Assembly (NCBI GenBank): GCA_012744295.1
Contig: JAAYIB010000152.1
Span: forward strand, 1-12,110
DNA from: Acholeplasmataceae bacterium
GTDB taxonomy: Bacteria > Bacillota > Negativicutes > Acidaminococcales > Acidaminococcaceae
Direction of reading: 5' to 3'
Length of the DNA stretch: 12,110 bases
Each line of letters opens with the position of its first letter. The stretch's first letter is position 1. Positions 7,201 through 12,110 of the stretch are shown piece after piece. The notes under the pieces were generated by a model. That model made no database searches and was not told where the DNA came from. It saw nothing but the letters and a program-made list of their open reading frames with translations. The position numbers and the translations under genes are program-made.

Positions 7201-10200
7201 CGCTCCGCTGACCACTTTTTCTCCCATGTCAAGGTAATTGCCATCAGACGGCCTTGTGAACTTAACATCGTATCCGCCTGCGTTGAACGGCTTTGATGAT
7301 GTCCAAGTATCCGCACCTTGTTGCTTGTATTCAACAACTATCGAAGATTTTAAACTCTCGTATCCGCTTGCCATGGAAAAGCTGACGGCTTGCACCTGCT
7401 TGTTGTAGTCCGATGTTTGATTTGCATTGCAAATAATCCAATCCGGGTTAAAAGTCTTTTTAAGTTCCCAATGACCTTCAAAGGTTTGATCTGATGCTTT
7501 TTGGTATAACACGCCGGGTTGCATTTTGATGCCGTCTCCATCATACCAACCTAAAAACTTAAACATATCATTGGTAGGCGAGGGCGGAAACTGGTAAATT
7601 GGTTGGTCATACACCTGAGCCTGTGTGGTAACTTCGCCATAATCGCCCGGATCAAAGGTGAGTGTATATGTATTTGCAGTCCATGTTGCAAAGAGCGGAA
7701 GATTATGTGCGGGCATCAACTTCCCATCAAAGCTAAACGGTGTATGGTCAACAGCGTAATACCAACCGGCAAAGGTATATCCTGTACGCGTTGGTTCCAC
7801 CGGGAACAGCACAGAGCCTTTCATATATTCATGAGTCTTTATGGGGTCTCCGCCCTTTGTATCAAAGATAACATAGTATACCGGGGCCGGCTCTGCCAAC
7901 TTACAAGTAACGACATAATTGATGGAATGTTCCGTTCGTTCAATAACGGGGGATATATCTGCAATTATGGCACCCTCTCCGGCCTTTTCTCTTACATACG
8001 CGTTTAAATCACCTAAATTAGGGATGGTTCTTGATTTAAACGTAATCGTTACCGGGTCTACACCAACGACACCGACAAAGGTACAGGTGGCAGTTTTGGC
8101 ATTGTCAATATAGTTTGCTGTAAACTCCGGATTGGTACCATATTTTGCGATAAACTCTAAATTCACTATGCTGCTCATATCAAACATATTGCCGTCTTTA
8201 TCAAGCAAATTGCTGAAAGATGTGTATTCGCTTGCAGCGCTGTTATCTTTACCTGTTTGTTTTAATTCATCAAAATTAAATGATTTTCCATATTGTGTTT
8301 TCAGGGTAAGGTCGGTGACGCTTCCGTCGGCATGATGAACATCTTTAACAGTAATGTTGTATGTTTTAGGTGAGATATCGAATAAAAACACCCGGTCAGA
8401 GGTTATACTTAGCCCTGTTGATTGGTCATTGTATCCGATAACCTCTCCATATCTTAAATTCTTGCCGTTATCATCATACAATGGATAAAGAATCCTCTCA
8501 AGAATCTCTTGCTCTGTCGGCAAATCAAAGACATCAAGCCGAGAGTAGCGGTCGTTCCATACCGTTTGATAGCCCTCCTCAAGGTTGCCCACAGCGACAC
8601 TCACATTAAATTTCTCGCTCCGTTCGGTTGTGGTCATATTTGTCCAAATAACAGGCACGGTAATGTCCGTATCAAACTTACTGAACGCCAGTTTATCCAC
8701 CTTCCAAACAATACGCATTTCTGCTTGTATGTATCTGACACCGGTAGACGGAACATGAACATTAATCACCCCCTTATTGTTTATAGAAAAGCGGGAGTCA
8801 TTAAATGTAACATGATAATTGTCGAAAGAATAGGTTTTCTGTGTTTTTTGCCCTGTCACCAAATCAATTGTCTGCATACCTCGATAAACCTGTGGCAGGG
8901 ACATGGTGATGCCGGTGGAACTATCGGCGTCTTCATCATCTATGTACAAAATATCCTTTTTGTCGGGGTGGAAGGAAAAATCATATACGTTTTGCCGTGT
9001 CCCTACTGTAAGCAGCGGAAATTCCCCATCAAACAAAGTGGGTTCATACACAAACTTATCATCAAAGGCTTGCGCCTTGAAGTTCACAGTGATGTATAAT
9101 CCGAAGTCAATATATAAAGCGCCTAACATCTCCTCCGATACATTCCAACTCTGGGTGTTTGCCGGTCTGAGCTTTTGATAAATATAGACGAAATAACCAT
9201 ATAGCTTTACATAAGGACCAAACTCAACATTGGCACCGACACTGGCAATCTTTGTGCTGATGATACCAACGGCAAGTTCGGCTTTAATACCGACCTTAAG
9301 TCCTAAGGTACCCATGACATAGAATTGAAAGCCAAATCTTTCATCGAGCAAATCAATCTCGCTGGAGCCTGCCTCTTTTTCAAAAACATGAATCCAGAAA
9401 GTATAGCGTTTACCGACCTCGTATTCTATATCGGCGCCAAGGGCGATATTAACATGCGCGCGGACAATAAAATTAAGGCTTATTTTTATAGCAATGATTT
9501 TAATATGAAATTCTTTTTCAAAAAGCTCCTTATTGAAAACCTCTACCCATTGGCTCTCCTGATTAATCATCTCTGTGTAGCGGTTCATAAGCTGTTCTAA
9601 TCCAACTTTTGCCTCAGGCTTGGTTTTGGCGCTGAAAACTTCATTAAAGGAAGAGCTGATGTCTTTTGCTCCCAGAGCCGCTTCCAGTTGATCGACGGAG
9701 TATTCCACCCCGCCTACTTCCACCTTGGGCAACTGGTTTTTAAGGGCTTTTATCTTGTCAAGAATGCCTTCTTCATCCGGTTCCCCGGTTTTCATCAGTA
9801 CATCCAACTTGTTTGCAAGCTTATCAATCTGTCTTATCATATCCCTTGTCTTAGGACTTGCCTTGGAACCAATATAATTATCGGAAAGTGCCTCCCATTT
9901 TTGTTTTTCTGTTTCACCGACAGTATAAATTTTTGCGCCAACCGAAACAGAGGTGTAGTTTTGTATATCTACCGAAACGGTAACATCCAATTCCTCAAGA
10001 ATTATTCCATCCCATTTATCATCGACATCCACTTTAAAGCCAACCGCTATTTCCTCCTCGAAAGCAGCGGACAGTTCAATTTTAAGGGAGCTTTTTGTAG
10101 TAGGGGTAACCATCGTATCAATTGAAAGTGTAAGACATACTTCCAATTTAATTCCTATGCCTCCATTGAAACGCTTGGCATATATAAATGTGGGGGTTAC

Positions 10201-11925
10201 CGACACGCCCTCGACGGTAAGCTTAGGTTTTCCGCTCGATGATGATGTTGCGGCAAACATGAGGTTCGGTGTGTTCATCAAGTCTTCTATGTCACCATCG
10301 CTTGCAGAATTTGACCTTAGCCTGCTTTGAAGAGCTTCGGTTGCCAAAGCAGACTTAATCATATAGTCCCCCGCCTGTTCGATAAAGCCGCTGTTTAGGG
10401 TTTGTTCCCGGATGCTTTCAAGCATTTGACCTTTTTCTTTTGCAGTCAATTCATCGACAATTCTTTGACCGTCAATCTGCTGATATACAAACATTCCCGT
10501 TAGATTTTCAATGGCTTCTTTTGTAACAATCTTATAAGATACTTGGTTTCCCGATACGCTTGTGATTTGACCGTATACAACATCAGAATAGTTGCTGCTG
10601 ATAACCGCATCAAAACTTCCGGTATAGAAAACCAGAATATCGCCGATATCAAACGCCGGTGCCGTGGTTTGCCCAAGGGCAGCGCGGGCTGCCGTATCAT
10701 AATCCTGCTTATTGACACTGCCGTTTGCAGTGGGCAGTGTATCCACTTTGTATACAATGGTGTCCGGCAATAGAAGAACGTCTTTTATATCGTCTTCATT
10801 AAGACTTTCAAATCCGTAGACGTTTCCGTTTACCGATGTAATTCGGATATAGGCGATAGCATCATTGTCATAGGCGTGATTGGCGTCGTTTGTATAATCG
10901 CGGTCGTTGGGATGAATATTTTCGTAAATACAGACAATATTGCCTACCGCAAGGCTTCCCCCCGACATCGTGAATGTTCCCGCAATGTGTTCTGCTCCTT
11001 CGCCATTGCCCAGCAATGTAGCTGCAAGAACATCATATACGGTGCCGCCCACCGTATATTTCATTTCCTCTGTATCCTTGATAAATATAACCTTGTTGTT
11101 GTGTTGCAGGTTATCTGCTTCATCCTTTGCGATAATAAAATAACAGGTGCGAATCATTTCTTCTTTATCAACAAATGTAAGCCCATCTCCAAGGGTTAAT
11201 TCATAGGTAGCACCCGGTTTAAATCCTTCCGGTGCAAAGACTGTATAGTTTAAACCGTTGTCTAAAACCTCAATTTTGACAGGGTCAGAACCGTCTTTTG
11301 TTACAAGAATGAGGTTTGCCTTAACCTTTGCGGCACTATCAAAATCCCCGGTAACATCAAATCCTACAGAGGGAAGCTGGTCGGACAAGCTAAAGGATGT
11401 AATGTTTAGCGTCTGCATGACGGCCATCTGTTCATAAACGGCAGTAAGCACAAAATCAGATTCTATCACATGGTCGTTTTGGAAATATGTGTTACCGTCC
11501 GCCAAAACCCATCCAACAAAGAAATGCCCGTCTTTGTTGGGTGTCGGCATCTCCCCCCTAAAGGGGTATCCTTCTCCTGCCTGAATGGGTGGGATTGGGT
11601 CCGCGCCATCGGTATTAAAACCAATGGTATGCAATACGGGTGTTAAACTGCTTAGATTGCCTACAAGATATTCTCTGATAAGCTCGGAATCAATTTTGTC
11701 AACAACGCCGTCGCCATTGACATCCGCGTTTTTCAGATTGATTGAAACCTCTTCGCCGCTTATGTATCGCTCAATCAGAAGTATATCCTCTAACTCTACT
11801 TTGCCGCTATCGTTCGCGTCACCATAAAGAATGTCACTTCCTGCCGCCATTGTTATAAAACCGGCAGGTATCATTGTGAACAGCATACAAACGATCAGAA
11901 GCACACTCATAAATCGCTTTTTCAT
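4255..11925 (-). CDS. Giant wall-anchored multidomain surface protein with dockerin and cohesin-like domains
   Basis: This is a 2556-residue exported protein; no catalytic domain was recognised. Order: signal peptide (about 1-28); dockerin (33-90); InlB B-repeat (98-166); SbsA-like Ig segment (about 170-265); unassigned region (270-560); a beta-rich core with helical inserts (560-990); more unassigned beta sequence (to 1345); two InlB B-repeats (1349-1488); MBG-like segments (about 1490-1675); PLAT-like segment (1677-1790); cohesin-like domain (1953-2088); two Ig plus CxxC modules (2089-2200, 2311-2422) separated by another Ig-like domain; X2-like domain (about 2427-2511); APKTG sorting signal, hydrophobic anchor and basic tail. 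AGGAGG at 11935-11940 fixes the start. The gene lies 34 bases after an upstream gene with no room for a promoter, so an operon is likely. Adhesion or assembly scaffolding on the cell wall is inference. The frame is unbroken throughout. Confidence 0.93.
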   Translation of the reverse strand: MKKRFMSVLLIVCMLFTMIPAGFITMAAGSDILYGDANDSGKVELEDILLIERYISGEEVSINLKNADVNGDGVVDKIDSELIREYLVGNLSSLTPVLHTIGFNTDGADPIPPIQAGEGYPFRGEMPTPNKDGHFFVGWVLADGNTYFQNDHVIESDFVLTAVYEQMAVMQTLNITSFSLSDQLPSVGFDVTGDFDSAAKVKANLILVTKDGSDPVKIEVLDNGLNYTVFAPEGFKPGATYELTLGDGLTFVDKEEMIRTCYFIIAKDEADNLQHNNKVIFIKDTEEMKYTVGGTVYDVLAATLLGNGEGAEHIAGTFTMSGGSLAVGNIVCIYENIHPNDRDYTNDANHAYDNDAIAYIRITSVNGNVYGFESLNEDDIKDVLLLPDTIVYKVDTLPTANGSVNKQDYDTAARAALGQTTAPAFDIGDILVFYTGSFDAVISSNYSDVVYGQITSVSGNQVSYKIVTKEAIENLTGMFVYQQIDGQRIVDELTAKEKGQMLESIREQTLNSGFIEQAGDYMIKSALATEALQSRLRSNSASDGDIEDLMNTPNLMFAATSSSSGKPKLTVEGVSVTPTFIYAKRFNGGIGIKLEVCLTLSIDTMVTPTTKSSLKIELSAAFEEEIAVGFKVDVDDKWDGIILEELDVTVSVDIQNYTSVSVGAKIYTVGETEKQKWEALSDNYIGSKASPKTRDMIRQIDKLANKLDVLMKTGEPDEEGILDKIKALKNQLPKVEVGGVEYSVDQLEAALGAKDISSSFNEVFSAKTKPEAKVGLEQLMNRYTEMINQESQWVEVFNKELFEKEFHIKIIAIKISLNFIVRAHVNIALGADIEYEVGKRYTFWIHVFEKEAGSSEIDLLDERFGFQFYVMGTLGLKVGIKAELAVGIISTKIASVGANVEFGPYVKLYGYFVYIYQKLRPANTQSWNVSEEMLGALYIDFGLYITVNFKAQAFDDKFVYEPTLFDGEFPLLTVGTRQNVYDFSFHPDKKDILYIDDEDADSSTGITMSLPQVYRGMQTIDLVTGQKTQKTYSFDNYHVTFNDSRFSINNKGVINVHVPSTGVRYIQAEMRIVWKVDKLAFSKFDTDITVPVIWTNMTTTERSEKFNVSVAVGNLEEGYQTVWNDRYSRLDVFDLPTEQEILERILYPLYDDNGKNLRYGEVIGYNDQSTGLSITSDRVFLFDISPKTYNITVKDVHHADGSVTDLTLKTQYGKSFNFDELKQTGKDNSAASEYTSFSNLLDKDGNMFDMSSIVNLEFIAKYGTNPEFTANYIDNAKTATCTFVGVVGVDPVTITFKSRTIPNLGDLNAYVREKAGEGAIIADISPVIERTEHSINYVVTCKLAEPAPVYYVIFDTKGGDPIKTHEYMKGSVLFPVEPTRTGYTFAGWYYAVDHTPFSFDGKLMPAHNLPLFATWTANTYTLTFDPGDYGEVTTQAQVYDQPIYQFPPSPTNDMFKFLGWYDGDGIKMQPGVLYQKASDQTFEGHWELKKTFNPDWIICNANQTSDYNKQVQAVSFSMASGYESLKSSIVVEYKQQGADTWTSSKPFNAGGYDVKFTRPSDGNYLDMGEKVVSGAVIIKRIPMVTGGGNLAAPAVYARGGSVAIGRPTGILGDGEISYILLKSDASRTYTNTTGFFTDLPAGTYIAYVSVAEGNNYLAATSNANSITVTGYQSGPYSAQIRIVTTDGTDAQITGGLYVRTPSGLKTKSHSTILDHGGNDFEAGDDHTYELGGGLVPWGITGGWIFKGSNKGVRPAWSFTSYLRIYGDGTKWSGWVNNYISGNEVGENVTLEKYDENFLRRNITTKVPLSDNIGNIDLAQTTNYSYSHDCTITDQFMNNYNPMDYVGSPIFSVTSGNPAYDSFIILTGMTSFEIDNKGLAEYLKLFGGEAPKYTISLEYPRNTVNNINNVDRNKIETVLLSTNIPAQAYQGANTGTQQTSFAMPMSLMLRSGTGAVNLLIDADDVVLNRGKEFEVPLTVSTDTPIWGVLAGVSFDISVLELTEVATGSIFSEEQFTLQRDLTTGTFRFLTTRTTLDTVVPAGTLITLRFLVRDGAEDKATEICIELLEAVNTVASVSVEKGVNMNVTIDNTAPILTGDINGKTFCEATEFIAADENIDTVEVNGQSVEIVNNTFTVQPFDGISTIVLTDKAGNTTTVTITVNDGHTWTPGQITKPATYFEDGEQECACRVCGETKLVAIPKLIDTTSPAGNISIDTHNWNSFLNTVTFGLFFKETQTVSVSASDAESGVDKIYYSLSDRALSETEAENIADWAEFSDSFNIDPNNNHVVYVKITDKTGNSTIINTDGIVLDNIIPQISGVTDGAVYCEAVTVTVSDDNLHTVTLNGEEVSLNNGQVTVNPAAGEQTIIATDKSGNSTSVTITVNDGHTWDSGVVTVEPTAEKEGLITYTCTFCGVTKTEPIEKLPPSMTKGEGRSYRLGDGGTLIFRSNAAFEDFIHVTVDGDVLHPSHYNLSDGSIVIELKEEYLETLSAGTYTIGIVSTSGTASAEFTIEEKKQDDKAPKTGDNSNMYLWFALLFVSGGMAIALNIKSKKRKAVK
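4258..4371 (-). other. Sortase-type cell wall sorting signal
   Basis: A2519-P-K-T-G2523-D is followed by a hydrophobic segment (about 2528-2546, MYLWFALLFVSGG...) and a KSKKRKAVK basic tail. This is the classic arrangement for cleavage between T and G and covalent wall attachment. The usual leucine of LPXTG is replaced by alanine. Confidence 0.85.
4660..5661 (-). repeat. Duplicated Ig plus CxxC modules
   Basis: Two modules at residues 2089-2200 and 2311-2422 (222-residue period) share the exact string VTITVNDGHTW and the preceding DK-GN motif. Each continues into a short segment with CRVC (C2187, C2190) or CTFC (C2409, C2412). Between them lies another Ig-like domain with a FKETQTVSVSASDAESGV start. 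The CxxC pairs might hold metal or form disulfides. Confidence 0.7.
5662..6069 (-). other. Cohesin-like domain in the giant protein
   Basis: Residues 1953-2088 follow the cohesin pattern: NRGKEFEVPLTVST (the RGK-type start with valine-proline strand), WGVLAGVSFDISVLELTEV (the strand pair normally reading as f-x-l-x-y-D-x-x-v-L-e-l), a TGSIF turn, then FRFLTTRTT and AGTLITLRFLV with IEL strands. Cohesins bind dockerins through such a nine-stranded jelly roll. Confidence 0.65.
6556..6897 (-). other. PLAT/LH2-like domain (tentative)
   Basis: Residues 1677-1790 contain AQIRIVTTDGTDAQITGGLY, then NDFEAGDDHTYELGG, then a WSFTSYLRIYGDG strand and a tryptophan-rich end. This order resembles PLAT domains (GTDA motif, F-E-x-G-x-x-D motif, terminal strand with tryptophan), which bind lipids or partner proteins. 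The match is by eye. Confidence 0.4.
7462..7881 (-). repeat. InlB B-repeats 2 and 3 in tandem
   Basis: Residues 1349-1416 (IFDTKGGDPI, FAGWYY, LFATWTA) and 1419-1488 (LTFDPGDYGE, FLGWYDG, FEGHWEL) are adjacent repeats of the Listeria-Bacteroides family. The shared features are the GGDP/PGDYG turn, the G-W motif in the centre and a terminal W or WE strand. Confidence 0.8.
8956..10248 (-). other. Unassigned beta-rich and helical core of the giant protein
   Basis: Residues 560-990 contain long alternating hydrophobic/polar strands, for example GIGIKLEVCLTLSIDT near 590 and MGTLGLKVGIKAELAVGII near 880. A helical charged stretch, about 690-800, interrupts them (RQIDKLANKLDVL, DKIKALKNQLPKV). I do not recognise a family. 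The pattern suggests a large beta fold with a helical insertion. Confidence 0.4.
11428..11634 (-). other. InlB B-repeat (Listeria-Bacteroides repeat) 1
   Basis: Residues 98-166 have the family pattern: IGFNTDGADP, then a glycine- and proline-rich turn, the FVGW motif, and LTAVYEQ as the last strand. These domains are small beta-grasp-like spacers common in surface proteins of Gram-positive bacteria. Two further copies lie about 1180 residues downstream. Confidence 0.75.
11656..11829 (-). other. Dockerin type I domain at the N-terminus of the giant protein
   Basis: Two EF-hand-like calcium loops are separated by 20 residues. The first runs from D36 to D47, with ligand-type residues D36, N38, S40 and D47. 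The second runs from D68 to D79, with D68, N70, D72, D76 and D79 (DVNGDGVVDKID). Each is followed by a helix (ILLIERYI, ELIREYLV). Dockerins bind cohesins; they are usually C-terminal, so placement straight after the signal peptide is unusual. Confidence 0.85.
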
Positions 11926-11959
11926 TCTTTAAATCCTCCTCATATTGTTTGTTTTTTTA

Positions 11960-12110
11960 TTATTTCCGGTAACGAATACAAAGTAATGTAATTGCAACTG
12001 CCGCCATGAAACTGATGATTCCCACCAATATATAACTGCCGACATTTTCATACAACATGATTGCACCCATCATTCCCGATATTTCGTCGCCATGTTCACC
12101 GCCTGATAAC
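11960..12110 (-). CDS. Partial membrane-anchored protein, C-terminus only (truncated by window edge)
   Basis: A minus-strand open frame enters from the right edge and ends at a TAA at 11960-11962; 49 codons are visible. The visible part begins LSGGEHGDEISGMMG and contains one hydrophobic segment, GSYILVGIISFMAAVAITLL, followed by CIRYRK. This looks like a C-terminal transmembrane anchor with a positive cytoplasmic tail. No sorting motif is seen before it. Only 34 bases separate its stop from the giant gene's ATG, with that gene's AGGAGG between, so the two are probably in one operon. The protein family cannot be told from this fragment. Confidence 0.65.
   Translation of the reverse strand, partial: LSGGEHGDEISGMMGAIMLYENVGSYILVGIISFMAAVAITLLCIRYRK

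Noticed and set aside
8509..9099. 196-codon antisense frame under the giant gene
   Set aside because: No ribosome binding site or family resemblance; the minus-strand frame is continuous and well supported.
12074..12109. LSGGE in the partial gene, resembling an ABC transporter signature
   Set aside because: The membrane segment follows after about 20 residues with no Walker B region between, so an ATPase domain does not fit; coincidence is likelier.
1..12110. CRISPR array, tRNA, rRNA or insertion sequence
   Set aside because: No regularly spaced repeats, no cloverleaf or rRNA-like stretch, and no DDE transposase frame were seen.

Overview
The window reads as a low- to mid-GC Bacillota genome, most likely a Clostridia-type anaerobe. 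The evidence is the family mix: a TnpX-type large serine recombinase with a C-terminal DUF4368 region, a DUF3847 protein beside a MobA/MobL relaxase, and a giant sortase-type surface protein carrying dockerin, cohesin-like and InlB B-repeat domains. Strong AGGAGG-like ribosome binding sites fit this too. The species cannot be named from sequence alone.

Left part (1 to about 4050, + strand) is the core of an integrative mobilizable element. It holds, in order, a hairpin-rich leader, a large serine recombinase (103-1893), an intrinsic-terminator hairpin, a small DUF3847 protein (1984-2373), an origin of transfer on the minus strand (about 2359-2404), further hairpins, a second terminator-like hairpin, and a MOBQ relaxase (2634-3809). 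The oriT has the IncQ/RSF1010 layout: an inverted repeat with a GAA loop followed by TAAGTGCGCCCT. The predicted nick would send DUF3847 and the recombinase into the recipient first and the relaxase gene last. No type IV secretion or coupling protein is present, so transfer would need a helper element. The recombinase would excise and integrate the element. The outer attachment sites were not identified.

Middle (3810-4254) is a 445-bp gene-free, AT-rich stretch between convergent genes. It contains a hairpin whose pairing and T-tract favour termination of the minus-strand gene. The right boundary of the mobile element probably lies somewhere in this stretch.

Right part (4255-11925, - strand) is one uninterrupted 2556-residue gene for a secreted, wall-anchored multidomain protein. 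It has a signal peptide, an N-terminal dockerin, three InlB-type repeats, a long unassigned beta-rich and helical core, MBG-like and PLAT-like segments, a cohesin-like domain, two Ig plus CxxC modules, and an APKTG sorting signal with membrane anchor. Both halves of a cohesin/dockerin pair in one wall-anchored chain is the most unusual feature here. Just upstream, the last 49 codons of another minus-strand gene (11960-12110) end in a membrane segment; it is probably co-transcribed with the giant gene.
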